A stretch of DNA of 20,461 nt from JAEUIA01 sp034440255 (GCA_034440255.1 JAWXBU010000059.1:1-20461); one strand, 5' to 3'; positions 7,962 to 16,187 are shown, counted from the stretch's first letter. Notes: generated from the letters alone by a model not told the origin. Translations and numbers: made by a program.

Positions 7962-9431
7962 ATGAGAATCAGCGTGTCGATCGTGTGCTTCGTTTTGTGT
8001 GTCGCTTGCAGTTCGCTCCCTCATGATTCCGGCGACGTGCACAGCGCTCGCCGACCCGACGCGAGCGCATCCCTTGCTCACGCCGTCTCCGAAAGGCCCG
8101 CGTGGATCCCGCGTGTCGACGCGTTGTTCGCCGAATGGGACATCGCGACCTCGCCTGGTTGCGCGCTGGCCGTCATCCAGAACGGCAGCATCGTCCACGC
8201 ACGCGGCTTCGGTTCAGCGCATCTCGAGCACGCGCTTCCGATCACGCCTCGATCGGTCTTCGACATCGGCTCGACTTCGAAGCAATTCACTGCGGCGTGC
8301 ATCGGACTGTTGGAGCAAGACCAAAAGCTCACGGTCGACGACGACGTGCGCAAGTGGGTGCCCGAGCTGCGCGACTACGGCACGCCGATCACGCTGCGCA
8401 TGCTCTTGCATCACACGAGCGGCCTACGCGATTACTGCGAGCTTTTCTCGCTCGCCGGTCAGCCCTCCGAGAATTACACGACGAAGGAGCAAGCGCTCGC
8501 GTTGATCGCGCGTCAGAGGGAACTGAATTTCACGCCGGGCACCGAGTTCCTGTACTCGAACACGGGTTACTTTTTGCTCTCGATCATCGTCGAGCGCGCA
8601 GCCGGAAAGACGTTGCCCGAGTTCGCGCACGAACGGATCTTCGAGCCGCTCGCGATGAAATCGACGCACATCCACGACGATCACCGCTTGATCGTCGAGC
8701 ATCGTGCTCAAGCGTATGCGCCGCGCGATGCAGGTGGTTTTGGCATCGACATGTCGGACTTCGAGCAAACCGGCGACGGCAGCGTGATGACGACGGTAGA
8801 AGATCTGGCGCTGTGGGACGCCAATTTCACGTCGCACGCGGTCGGTGGTGTGGAGCTCTTCGATTTCCTGCACACACGGGGCCAACTCGCGAGCGGCAAG
8901 GAAATCGACTACGCGCGCGGGCTCATGATCCGCACATGGCGCGGCGTGAAGTGCGTCTCGCACGGCGGTGCGTGGGCCGGTTATCGTGCGGAATTGATGC
9001 GTTTGCCCGATCAGCGAACGAGCATCGTCGTGCTGTGCAATCTGGCCTCGATGAGCCCGTCGGATCTGGCCGCGTCGGTCGCGAAAATTGTTTCGAAAGA
9101 CGCGCTCGGTCCCGAGCCGGCCGAGGTCCCTGCAGTTCGCAAGCGCCCCGACGCGCCGGCTGCGGAGACGAAGAGTGTCGATCCAACGTCGTTCGCCGGC
9201 CTTTATCACTCCGAGGAACTCGGCGTCACATACGAGTTCGCCGTGCGCGGCGGGCTCCTCTTCGTGGGCGAAGTGGGTCAACCGACGATGGAGTTGCCGC
9301 CGCTCGCCGAGGATCGTTTCGGCCAGCCCGGATTCGCGCTGACCTTCGAACGCGATGCTGCACAACGACCGCTGCGCATCCGCCTCTCGACCGGACGCAT
9401 GAAGAATCTGCTCTTCGAGCGCACGCGCTGA
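7962..9431 (+). CDS. Secreted serine hydrolase of the beta-lactamase / PBP4* (CubicO) family
   Basis: Encodes 489 aa. The N-terminus MRISVSIVCFVLCVACSSL is a hydrophobic export signal ending at Cys16, compatible with a lipoprotein though the lipobox (L-C-V-A-C) is not ideal. The catalytic domain has the three hallmarks of class C-like serine hydrolases: SxxK at Ser104-Lys107 (GSTSKQF), YxN at 198-200 (YSNTGY) and HGG at 334-336 (SHGGAWAG). LLHHTSGL (148-155) is also typical. After about residue 390 a Pro/Ala-rich linker leads to a small C-terminal beta domain, as in many family members. The family includes D-amino-acid peptidases and esterases; real beta-lactamase activity is not implied. Upstream frame back to 7419 is antisense shadow. 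Confidence 0.9.
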   Translation: MRISVSIVCFVLCVACSSLPHDSGDVHSARRPDASASLAHAVSERPAWIPRVDALFAEWDIATSPGCALAVIQNGSIVHARGFGSAHLEHALPITPRSVFDIGSTSKQFTAACIGLLEQDQKLTVDDDVRKWVPELRDYGTPITLRMLLHHTSGLRDYCELFSLAGQPSENYTTKEQALALIARQRELNFTPGTEFLYSNTGYFLLSIIVERAAGKTLPEFAHERIFEPLAMKSTHIHDDHRLIVEHRAQAYAPRDAGGFGIDMSDFEQTGDGSVMTTVEDLALWDANFTSHAVGGVELFDFLHTRGQLASGKEIDYARGLMIRTWRGVKCVSHGGAWAGYRAELMRLPDQRTSIVVLCNLASMSPSDLAASVAKIVSKDALGPEPAEVPAVRKRPDAPAAETKSVDPTSFAGLYHSEELGVTYEFAVRGGLLFVGEVGQPTMELPPLAEDRFGQPGFALTFERDAAQRPLRIRLSTGRMKNLLFERTR

Positions 9432-9489
9432 TCGGACGAATGGAGATTCGCTCCGTCTTCGCGTTGGACACCTCGAGCAACGACCTCGA

Positions 9490-9849
9490 TCAGTAGATTA
9501 GGCGTAAGCCCAAACGACTCGAGCTCGCCCACAGCGAACCGAGCGGCGTGCCGATGATGAAGGCCATGACGCTCCACGTCACGGGGCAGATGCCGTAGAA
9601 AACGCTCGCGATCGGGAGCCACGCGTTGGATTTCGGAGCCGAACGAACTGGCGTTACTTGCTCAGCGGTAGTGAACAACGTGGACAGCGTCGCGTGACAT
9701 TCGATCGTCAATACGAAGGACGACAACAGCACGAACATCAGCCAGCGGCCGGAATCGTGTTCACGACCACAGTGTGATGTCGAAGTGAGTCTCGAGTGAT
9801 ACGCATGCGCCGGTGCGTTGTGGCTTCGGGCGAGGCGTGGGAGACTCAT
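9490..9849 (-). CDS. Small hypothetical two-helix membrane protein
   Basis: Encodes 119 aa. A polar N-terminal stretch of about 35 residues precedes a hydrophobic segment (about 37-50, LMFVLLSSFVLTIE) and a second one (about 77-101, containing YGICPVTWSVMAFIIG). The short C-terminal tail ends RLGLRLIY. I do not recognise the family. ATG 9849 is supported by GGAG four bases upstream; a start at Met38 would remove the polar region and begin in the first helix. It is convergent with the serine hydrolase gene (58 bases between stops) and divergent from the FG-GAP pseudogene. Confidence 0.55.
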   Translation of the reverse strand: MSLPRLARSHNAPAHAYHSRLTSTSHCGREHDSGRWLMFVLLSSFVLTIECHATLSTLFTTAEQVTPVRSAPKSNAWLPIASVFYGICPVTWSVMAFIIGTPLGSLWASSSRLGLRLIY

Positions 9850-9853
9850 GAAC

Positions 9854-9872
9854 GCTCCGCGTTGGGCGGAGC
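9854..9872. promoter_or_regulatory. Hairpin enclosing the ribosome binding site of the 9490-9849 gene
   Basis: GCTCCGC (9854-9860) and GCGGAGC (9866-9872) form a perfect 7-bp stem with a 5-nt loop. Read on the minus strand, the GGAG that serves the small membrane-protein gene sits in the 3' arm. If it folds in the mRNA it could limit ribosome access. Such short GC stems also arise by chance. Confidence 0.3.
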
Positions 9873-9906
9873 ACTTCCTTTCATTCGCTCGCCGCGGAGA
9901 TGTGAA

Positions 9907-10565
9907 ATGTGTTTCCTGTCTTGGCTCGCTCGATCGATTGCATCGACTGCTCCCGCCCTCGCCCTGTGTGCAGCGCCCGCCGCCGGCTCGACGGCGCAGC
10001 AGGCGTACTTCAAGGCCTCGAACACGGCCGCGAGTGATCACTTCGCGAATGCGGTCGCGATCTCGGGCGACACGCTGGTGGTCGGAGCTCCGTCGGAAGA
10101 CAGCAATGCAACGGGCGTGAACGGCAATGAGAGCAACAACAGTGCGCCGGGTGCCGGCGCAGCCTACGTGTTCGTGCGCACCGGCACGACGTGGACCCAG
10201 CAGGCGTATTTGAAGGCCTCGAACACGAATTCGGGCGACAACTTCGGCGCTGCGGTCGCGATCGACGGCGACACGATCATCGTCGGCGCCAACGGCGAGG
10301 ACAGCAGTGCGACCGGAGTGGACGGGAACCAGCTCAGCAACAGCGTCGGCTTCAGCGGAGCGGCGGCCTCGGAGTCGTTTTCTCGAGTGGGGGGATCGCG
10401 TCGTACCCGGGCGGCCTGACGCCCAATCCGATTCACACGGCCGGCGCTTCGATCAACGCGGGCGATTTGAAGCATTATCAGTGCTGGTATCGCTCGCAGC
10501 CGGGTCTGTGCAATGCGCTCAACTACGACATGACGCAGGGGCTCTCCATCACATGGGGGCCGTGA
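9907..10565 (+). pseudogene. FG-GAP repeat secreted protein, internally deleted and frameshifted
   Basis: ATG 9907 follows GGAG by about ten bases and opens a secreted protein with signal MCFLSWLARSIAS...ALCAAPAAG. Two FG-GAP-type units follow, starting QQAYFKASNT (9997) and QQAYLKASNT (10198), a period of 201 nt. Each carries ISGDTLVVGA or IDGDTIIVGA and then D-S-x-A-T-G-V-x-G-N. The second unit ends abruptly at SVGFSGAA and the frame runs out at 10419. From about 10350 another frame gives SGGLGVVFSSGGIASYPGG and continues to KHYQCWYRSQPGLCNALNYD and ITWGP, stopping at 10565. That tail belongs to the same C-terminal module as the remnant ending at 7030. The two halves look joined out of frame by a deletion. 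FG-GAP proteins are usually extracellular binding or adhesion proteins. Confidence 0.75.
9997..10360 (+). repeat. Tandem FG-GAP-coding repeat, 201-nt period
   Basis: Two copies of a 67-codon unit begin at 9997 and 10198; the second is cut short near 10360. The copies are near-identical at their starts (CAGCAGGCGTA then TTTGAAGG or CTTCAAGG) and remain similar through the GVNGN/GVDGN segment. Intact relatives usually have more units, so units were probably lost with the deletion that created the frame break. Confidence 0.65.
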
Positions 10566-10595
10566 AGTGCGGCGTGCAGTGCAGCGCGGAATCGT

Positions 10596-10640
10596 TCGGA
10601 AGTGACCGTACGGAGCCTGGCTCCGTACGGTCACTTCCGA
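10596..10640. terminator. Perfect 22-bp inverted repeat with a single-base centre
   Basis: Arms 10596-10617 and 10619-10640 are exact reverse complements around T10618 (core GACCGTACGGAGCC, T, GGCTCCGTACGGTC). In RNA this gives a very stable hairpin with a three-base loop. It lies 31 bases after the stop of the FG-GAP pseudogene and 43 bases before recN. No T-run follows, so it may be a terminator, an mRNA-stabilising 3' end, or a binding site in the recN promoter region. Confidence 0.6.
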
Positions 10641-10683
10641 TCCTTGCGACCGACCTCGAACGCGTGCGATCCTTCCCGCTCGC

Positions 10684-12510
10684 ATGTTGTCCGAACTCGT
10701 CGTCGAAAACTTGGCGCTGTTGCAGCGCGCGTCACTCGGTTTCGGACCGGGCTTGAACGTCATCACCGGTGAAACGGGTGCGGGAAAGAGCCTGTTGATC
10801 GGGGCGCTCGAGCTGCTGCTCGGCGAGAGGCCGCGCGCGTCACTCGTTCGACAGGGCGCGGACGAAGCTCGCGTCGAAGGGCGTTTCGTCCTGACCGCGA
10901 CCGCCGTCGCTTCGCCCAACGTGCGCGCGTTCTTGAACGAGCATCTGCCGACGACGCTCGAAGCGTGGAGCAAGCTGGACGCGAGCGACGATCGCGAATT
11001 GATCCTTTCGCGCACGCTCAGTTCGGCCGGCAAGACGCGTGCGTGGGTCGATCATCGACCGGTCACGCAACGACTGTTGCGCGAGCTCGCCGGCTTGCTC
11101 GTCGAGGTGCACGGGCAGAACGAACACCAACGCTTGCTCGACCAAGCCGAACAGATCCGACTACTCGATGCGTTCGGTGAACTCGAACATGAATTGGCGC
11201 GCTATCACTCCGCGCGGTCGAGCTGGATGACACTCGCGAACGAGCTCGCCGAATTCGAACGCAACGCGCGGGATCGACGCGAAAGGGCTGATTTGCTGCG
11301 GTTTCAAGCGCGCGAGCTGAACGCGGCCAAGGTCAAGACGGGCGAGCGTAATCTGCTCGAGCAAGATCGCGATCGACTGCGTTACGCGTCGGATCTGTCG
11401 CGCGATCTAGGCGGTGCGTTGCTCGAAATCGCAGGGGAGGACTCTTCGTCGATCGACTTGGCGCGACATGCGGAACGCGCTCTCGCAGCATGGGAACGCA
11501 AAGTTCCGGAGGTCGCGCCTCACGCCGCGGAATTGCGCGAAGCCATCGCGCACTTGGAGGAAGCGTCGAGCGGACTCGAACAATTCCTCGCGCGCGTCGA
11601 AGCTTCGCCGGAACGACTCGAGGAAGTCGAGCGCCGGCTGTACGAGATCGAATTGCTCGAGAAAAAGTATCGCACCGACTGCGATGGACTCAGTGAGCGT
11701 GCGCGCGACATCGAAGTGGAACTCGCGTCGATCGACACGCACGACGAAGAGTTGGAGCGACGTACGACGGCGCGGCGGAGTGCGCTCACGACGTTGGAGA
11801 AGGCCGCGAGCGTTTTGTCGACCAAGCGCCGCGCGTGCAAAGCGAAGCTCGAACACGCCGTCCACGCGAGCCTCGCCGAGCTAGGCCTCGAGCGCGCGCG
11901 CTTCCAAGTTCACATCGCCGCGCGCGCCGCGCCGGTTCTCGAATCGCCGAACTCGGATCCGTCGAAGCTCGAGCACGCCGCTCAGCCACAAAAATTCGCG
12001 GCCGACGGCGCCGACGAAATCGAGTTCCTGCTCGCCGCCAATCTCGGCGAAGGGCTGGCCCCGCTGCGCCAAGTCGCATCCGGCGGCGAGACGGCGCGCA
12101 TCATGCTCGCGCTGCGCACGGCGCTCGCCGTCAAGCAGACGATTCCGACCCTGGTGTTCGACGAGGTCGATTCAGGCGTCGGCGGTCGCTTGGGGCCGAA
12201 GATCGGCGAGCACCTGCGCGCACTTTCGGCCCGCCACCAAGTGCTGTGCGTGACCCACCTACCCGCCGTCGCCGCGGCCGCGCACGATCACTTCCGCGTC
12301 CAGAAGTTCGTCGTCGAGAGCAGGACCCTGACTCACGTCGAACGCCTCACCGGCGACGCACGCATCGACGAGGTCGCCGACATGATCGCCGGGGGTGCAG
12401 CTCACGCGACCGCGCGCGCCGAGGCCCAGCGATTGTTGGCAGTGGAATCAGCGGATGTGCCCCGTCCGGCACCCCAATCATGCCCAATCAAGGCCCAGAA
12501 ACGGCCCTGA
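10684..12510 (+). CDS. recN: DNA repair protein RecN (SMC-like ATPase)
   Basis: Encodes 608 aa, slightly longer than the usual 550-570. RecN is a cytoplasmic SMC-like ATPase that acts in double-strand break repair. The Walker A motif GETGAGKS lies at 29-36. The middle (about 150-400) is helical and rich in Glu, Arg and Leu, as expected for the coiled coil, and includes VEVHGQNEHQRLL near 138-150. The ABC signature VASGGETARI is at 464-473 and Walker B LVFDEVDSGVGG at 490-501, followed by the H-loop region CVTHLPAVAAAAH. The last 25 residues form a Pro-rich tail not typical of the family. ATG 10684 fits the family N-terminus (LSELVVENLALL) although no Shine-Dalgarno is seen. It appears monocistronic. 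Confidence 0.97.
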   Translation: MLSELVVENLALLQRASLGFGPGLNVITGETGAGKSLLIGALELLLGERPRASLVRQGADEARVEGRFVLTATAVASPNVRAFLNEHLPTTLEAWSKLDASDDRELILSRTLSSAGKTRAWVDHRPVTQRLLRELAGLLVEVHGQNEHQRLLDQAEQIRLLDAFGELEHELARYHSARSSWMTLANELAEFERNARDRRERADLLRFQARELNAAKVKTGERNLLEQDRDRLRYASDLSRDLGGALLEIAGEDSSSIDLARHAERALAAWERKVPEVAPHAAELREAIAHLEEASSGLEQFLARVEASPERLEEVERRLYEIELLEKKYRTDCDGLSERARDIEVELASIDTHDEELERRTTARRSALTTLEKAASVLSTKRRACKAKLEHAVHASLAELGLERARFQVHIAARAAPVLESPNSDPSKLEHAAQPQKFAADGADEIEFLLAANLGEGLAPLRQVASGGETARIMLALRTALAVKQTIPTLVFDEVDSGVGGRLGPKIGEHLRALSARHQVLCVTHLPAVAAAAHDHFRVQKFVVESRTLTHVERLTGDARIDEVADMIAGGAAHATARAEAQRLLAVESADVPRPAPQSCPIKAQKRP

Positions 12511-13076
12511 GTCTTAGGCGAGTCCGCGCGGCAGGAGGGGGGTCTAACTGGGGCCTAGTTTCGCTCGAACCCAGCACAGGCCCGGCGCTCGATACGCGGC
12601 CCAAGGCGAACCAGCCAGGGCGCACCCACGGCTACCAAAAAGGCCCCGGGCGTAGCTCGAGGGTCGTTCCCGCACTCCTCCACGAGCAGGGGATCTAGAC
12701 TCGAGCACGCCCGGTTCCGGCGAAGCATCAACAGGAGGCCGAAGAGTTCTCTCACTTGGATCGGATCATGATCCGCGGCAGGTTCCAGCCACCGCGCAAC
12801 GCCCGGGTCCTCTCACGAACCGGGCGAGCTTCTCTCTCGCCTCGTTGTCAGGCCGGGGATCCGCTTCAGGCCGGGTCCCCAGCTGCTTCCGCTCCTACAA
12901 CGACAGACTGGATGCTACCGCACGCAAATTCTTCCGAGTACCGCTCGAGATCGATGCACTCTCGACCGTCGCCCAGGTCACGACCGCGCGGGTGCGGGTG
13001 AGCGGCCTCCTGGGCTGCCGCGCAATTCCATCGGGCGCACTCTCCTCGACCGACGGGCCGGTCGCACCTCGAATCG
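12511..13076. other. 566-nt convergent gap with nested hairpins, no protein gene
   Basis: recN ends on the left and the minus-strand DUF6717-type gene ends on the right, so no promoter is required here, yet the gap is unusually long. I see no convincing coding frame and no tRNA, RNase P or tmRNA signature. It holds a 14-bp palindrome CGGATCATGATCCG (12762-12775) and a run of hairpins at 12801-12903, listed separately. It could be a small RNA locus, the remains of a lost gene, or plain spacer. Confidence 0.4.
12801..12903. other. Cluster of overlapping hairpins, possible structured RNA
   Basis: Three stems lie back to back. GCCCGG (12801-12806) pairs with CCGGGC (12820-12825). GGCGAG (12823-12828) pairs with CTCGCC (12836-12841) and overlaps the first stem, so the two exclude each other. 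TCGTTGT (12842-12848) pairs with ACAACGA (12897-12903), enclosing GGGGATCC (12855-12862) paired with GGGTCCCC (12873-12880, one G-U). A direct repeat CAGGCCGGG occurs at 12849 and 12867. High GC makes stems common, so the element is only suggestive, and its strand is undetermined. Confidence 0.3.
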
Positions 13077-13466
13077 TCAGGCGAGCGAAGACGAAGGAGG
13101 GACCTCGGAATCCCGCGGCGCCGCCAGTTTGTGCCGAAACTGAGCGTAGATGCGCCGCGGCACAGTTTCGAAGTACTCGAGCAGAGCCGGGCACAACCAG
13201 CCCTCGAGATCGAGCGCCGCGCAGTAATACCAGTTGCCCGCCATCTCGCTGCGTCGCCACTCCACCTCGATCTGGTAGCCCGGAAACGGACGCGACGAGA
13301 ACAGGAGCGTGAACCCGGCTTCCGGGTTCGGGATCGCCAAGACCATCTGGTCGAGGATCGTGTCAGAGCCCGAGACGAACGGCTCTTGGCGCAAACCGAC
13401 CGTTGCGTCGTCGAAGACCCAGATGCGCTCGTGCAAGTACGGATGAATGGCGAAGATCGAATTCAT
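13077..13466 (-). CDS. DUF6717-type hypothetical protein
   Basis: Encodes 129 aa from ATG 13466. The core reads FAIHPYLHERIWVFDD, then VGLRQEPFVSGSDTILD, FTLLFSSRPFPGYQ, EWRRSEMAGNWYYC and EGWLCPALLEYF. Dense aromatic residues and the W-V-F-D-D and E-G-W-L-C-P-A-L blocks match what I remember of DUF6717, a cytoplasmic family of unknown function. The last 18 residues are polar and variable. The frame extends to a TTG at 13514, but that part is a short GGGGACAGTGCC-containing sequence that is probably not coding. It follows the TetR gene on the same strand with an 83-base gap. Confidence 0.75.
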   Translation of the reverse strand: MNSIFAIHPYLHERIWVFDDATVGLRQEPFVSGSDTILDQMVLAIPNPEAGFTLLFSSRPFPGYQIEVEWRRSEMAGNWYYCAALDLEGWLCPALLEYFETVPRRIYAQFRHKLAAPRDSEVPPSSSLA

Positions 13467-13549
13467 GACCGCTTTTCGCCGGTCAAGATAGGCACTGTCC
13501 CCAAGCTTCCGCAACGATTACGACAAGCCTGCGCGTAACTGCGCTCGAG

Positions 13550-14212
13550 TCAGATACCCGAACGCGTGCCGGGTCGGCGCAGTCCTGCGATCGCAATTTC
13601 GGCGATGCGCGCCGTGACGCGTTCGACGTCGCGCCGCGATCCGAGCTCGCGCGGCGAGAGCGCGTAAGGCATGAGTGCGCTCGTGGCGAGTATCAGCGAA
13701 CGAGCCGTCTCGTTCACGTCCATCGGTGTGAGGTCTCCGTTCGCGACGCCTTCTTCGAGCACGGCGGTGAACACACTTGATTCGGCAGAGAAGTACTGTT
13801 CGCGACGCTGAAGGTACGGTTGACGCAGCGCTTGGAAGATCTCGTCGAGACTCTGCACGTAACCGCGCACGGTGTCGAAGCGGAACATCACACGCGTCAG
13901 CAACATGCGCTTCAGACGATCTTCGACTGGTGCCGACGTGCGCGCGATGATGCGCAGTTCGTCGAGCAAGCGAGCGACGACGCGATCGATGCGCTCGAGG
14001 AAGATCTCGTCCTTGCTTTTGAAATGCAGGTAGAGCGTGCGTCGAGCGACACCCGCTTCACGCGCGAGATCGTCCATCGTCGTCTTGTGATATCCGTAGC
14101 GTCCGAGCAACGTGCCCGCAGCGTCGAGGATCGCGTCGCGCGTCGTCGGCTGAGAAGTGGTCGGAGTCGGGCCGGAGAAGGAATGCGTGGGTCGGGGATT
14201 GGGTTGCAGCAT
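13550..14212 (-). CDS. TetR/AcrR family transcriptional regulator
   Basis: Encodes 220 aa from ATG 14212. After a Pro/Thr/Ser-rich N-terminal tail of about 24 residues, the DNA-binding domain begins at TTRDAILDAAGTLLGRYG (23-40). It continues with the helix-turn-helix YHKTTMDDLAREAGVARRTL (41-60) and YLHFKSKDEIF, the classic TetR pattern. The C-terminal ligand-binding and dimerisation domain (about 80-220) is helical and variable, so the effector is unknown. It is divergent from the DUF1801 gene with a 294-base intergenic region where its operator probably lies; no clean palindrome was found there. The frame stays open to 15220, but this is antisense to DUF1801 and flanking DNA. Confidence 0.92.
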   Translation of the reverse strand: MLQPNPRPTHSFSGPTPTTSQPTTRDAILDAAGTLLGRYGYHKTTMDDLAREAGVARRTLYLHFKSKDEIFLERIDRVVARLLDELRIIARTSAPVEDRLKRMLLTRVMFRFDTVRGYVQSLDEIFQALRQPYLQRREQYFSAESSVFTAVLEEGVANGDLTPMDVNETARSLILATSALMPYALSPRELGSRRDVERVTARIAEIAIAGLRRPGTRSGI

Positions 14213-14506
14213 GGCGGACGTTCGTGTGCACGGAATCGGGCGCTTCGTGCAGCTGTCTCCGAGGATGACTCGTGGATTGATTTCGGGAAGGGGAAGCCCG
14301 CAACTCTTACGCGATGTGAAGTGCCTGCCAGCACGATCAGAGACACCGTCGCCGGGCTCGAAACCCCGCGAAATCACCAGGAATTCGTACGAAAATCGCT
14401 CTCGCCGCGCCGCCGTCTCGAAAACGCATGCTGCTCGTGAGGACTCCACTGCTGCGCGACCCGATCCGGTCCTTCGCTCGCGAGCCGCGCCCGAAAAAAA
14501 CACGCC

Positions 14507-14965
14507 ATGCCGAAGATGAAGGCCTACGCCACGTTCGATCTGTACCTCGCGGATCAATCGCCGAAGAACAAGCGGATCATCCGTGCACTGCGGACTTTCG
14601 TGAAGCGCACGGCTCCCAAGCTCGAGGAGTCGGTGAAGTGGGGGAACGGCTGTTGGCTCGAAGGCGGTGGCCCGGTCGCGTACGTCTACTCCGACGTCGA
14701 CTACGTGCAGTTCGGATTCATCCGCGGCGCGTCGCTCGCCGATCCTGAGTGTCTGTTGGAGGGCCAGGGTCAGTTCGTGCGGCACACGAAAGTGCGCCAG
14801 GTGACCGACATCGATCCGCGCACGTTCGGTGCGCTCTTGCGACAAGCCGTGGAGCAAGGCCCCGTGCGCCCGTCCGCTGGTTCGAGTGTGAAGCGATCGA
14901 AGCAGTCGAGCGCGACGGCGTCGAAGAAATCCGCGTCCAGAAGTCGATCCGCGAAACGAAGTTGA
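14507..14965 (+). CDS. DUF1801 (YdhG-like) domain protein with a basic tail
   Basis: Encodes 152 aa. The first 115 residues form a DUF1801-type domain: an N-terminal helix with LADQSPKNKRIIRALRTFVK, then LEESVKWGNGCWL, VAYVYSDVDYVQFGF and a final VRQVTDIDP helix region. The family is small and cytoplasmic, related by fold to iron-chaperone-like YdhG proteins, and its biochemical role is not established. Residues 122-152 are a low-complexity Ser/Lys/Arg tail that could bind nucleic acid. ATG 14507 has no clear Shine-Dalgarno; Met4 is an alternative. It is divergent from the TetR gene. Confidence 0.85.
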   Translation: MPKMKAYATFDLYLADQSPKNKRIIRALRTFVKRTAPKLEESVKWGNGCWLEGGGPVAYVYSDVDYVQFGFIRGASLADPECLLEGQGQFVRHTKVRQVTDIDPRTFGALLRQAVEQGPVRPSAGSSVKRSKQSSATASKKSASRSRSAKRS

Positions 14966-15037
14966 GTGCGGAATCTTCGCCATGCCGCGGATGGCGATCG
15001 ACCTCGTACGCAGAACGGTCGCGTGCACATTCGAAGG

Positions 15038-15071
15038 ACGGCTTTCGACAGGCAGGCGTATCGAAAGCCGT
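15038..15071. terminator. 11-bp inverted repeat downstream of the DUF1801 gene
   Basis: ACGGCTTTCGA (15038-15048) and TCGAAAGCCGT (15061-15071) are exact reverse complements with a 12-nt loop. It lies 72 bases after the DUF1801 stop and about 150 bases before the prolyl aminopeptidase start. No T-run follows; a transcript end is the simplest reading. Confidence 0.45.
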
Positions 15072-15218
15072 GCTTGGCACATACGGCCACGCAGGGACAG
15101 CACTCGTCGCGCTTTGACCCTTGGAGCGATTGCGATCCACGATCCCGCCGCCGCCAATTCACGCTGAGAATCGTGCTCACGAGACACGTCCGACGTGCGA
15201 GCGCATATCCTGCGCTCC

Positions 15219-16187
15219 ATGACCCAACTGCAGCGCGACCCGACGACTTGGCTCTATCCGGTTCCGACGCCCTACAAGACTGGGCGCTTGGCGGTCACGA
15301 AGCGGCACGAGATCTACTTCGAGGAATCCGGCAATCCCAAGGGCAAACCGGTCGTGTTCCTGCACGGCGGTCCCGGCGGGGGAACGGTGCCGGCGCATCG
15401 ACGTTTCTTCGATCCGCGTCGTTACCGCATCGTGCTCTTCGATCAGCGCGGTTGCGGCCAGAGCACGCCGTACGCGAGCGTCGAAGACAATGGGACGTGG
15501 GAACTCGTCTCCGACATGGAACGCATCCGTACCGAACTCGCGATTGAGCGCTGGCAAGTGTTCGGTGGTTCGTGGGGCAGCACACTCGCTCTCGCGTACG
15601 CCGAAAAGCATCCCGAGCGCGTCAGTGAACTCGTATTGCGCGGCATCTTCTTGCTACGCAAAAAGGAGATCGACTGGTTCTATCAAGAGGGCGCGAACGC
15701 GATCTATCCCGATGCGTGGGCACCGTACGAAGCCGCGATTCCGACGAGTGAGCGCAAGGACTACTTGAAGGCTTACTACAAGCGCTTGATGTCGGAAGAT
15801 CCCGCTGTGCACATGCCGGCCGCGCGCGCATGGAGCGTTTGGGAAGGCTCGACGTCGAAGCTGTTGCCCGATGACGCGTTCGCTGCGTCGTTCGGTGCCG
15901 ACGCGACGACGTTGGCGTTCGCGCGCATCGAAGCGCACTACTTTCACCACAAAGGCTTCTTCGACGCCGACGATCAATTGCTGCGCGACGTCGACAAGAT
16001 CCGGAAGATCCCGGGCACGATCGTGCAAGGACGCTACGACGTCGTGTGTCCGCTCATGAGCGCCTACGACTTGCACAAAGCCTGGCCCGAGAGCGAGTTG
16101 ATGATCGTGCCGGATGCGGGTCACAGCGCCTTCGAACCCGGCATTTCGCGCGCGCTGGTGGCGACGACGGACAGATACGCGCGCTGA
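15219..16187 (+). CDS. pip: Prolyl aminopeptidase (alpha/beta hydrolase, peptidase family S33)
   Basis: Encodes 322 aa from ATG 15219. The enzyme releases N-terminal proline from peptides in the cytoplasm (EC 3.4.11.5). The family N-terminus LYPVPTPYKTGRLAV (12-26) leads to the oxyanion motif FLHGGPGGGT (47-56) and LFDQRGCGQS (73-82). The nucleophile elbow GGSWGS is at 116-121 with Ser118, and the other triad residues are Asp274 (QGRYDVVCP) and His302 (DAGHSAFE). The lid segment at about 147-210 (EIDWFYQEGA onward) is typical. Length matches the usual 310-320 aa. A GTG at 15195 would add eight residues without homology. No signal peptide and no obvious operon partner. Confidence 0.95.
   Translation: MTQLQRDPTTWLYPVPTPYKTGRLAVTKRHEIYFEESGNPKGKPVVFLHGGPGGGTVPAHRRFFDPRRYRIVLFDQRGCGQSTPYASVEDNGTWELVSDMERIRTELAIERWQVFGGSWGSTLALAYAEKHPERVSELVLRGIFLLRKKEIDWFYQEGANAIYPDAWAPYEAAIPTSERKDYLKAYYKRLMSEDPAVHMPAARAWSVWEGSTSKLLPDDAFAASFGADATTLAFARIEAHYFHHKGFFDADDQLLRDVDKIRKIPGTIVQGRYDVVCPLMSAYDLHKAWPESELMIVPDAGHSAFEPGISRALVATTDRYAR

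Noticed and set aside
12841..12903. Possible SRP RNA, RNase P RNA or tRNA
   Set aside because: The GGAAGCAGC-like string on the minus strand lacks the rest of the SRP core; no RNase P box or tRNA T-arm with proper stems was found.
12555..13260. Minus-strand frames 12555-12755 and 12895-13260
   Set aside because: Arg/Ala/Gly-rich with no recognisable motif; the second overlaps the well-supported DUF6717-type gene in another frame.
14213..15220. Upstream extension of the TetR frame to 556 aa
   Set aside because: It is antisense to the DUF1801 gene and Arg-rich; TetR proteins begin shortly before the helix-turn-helix.
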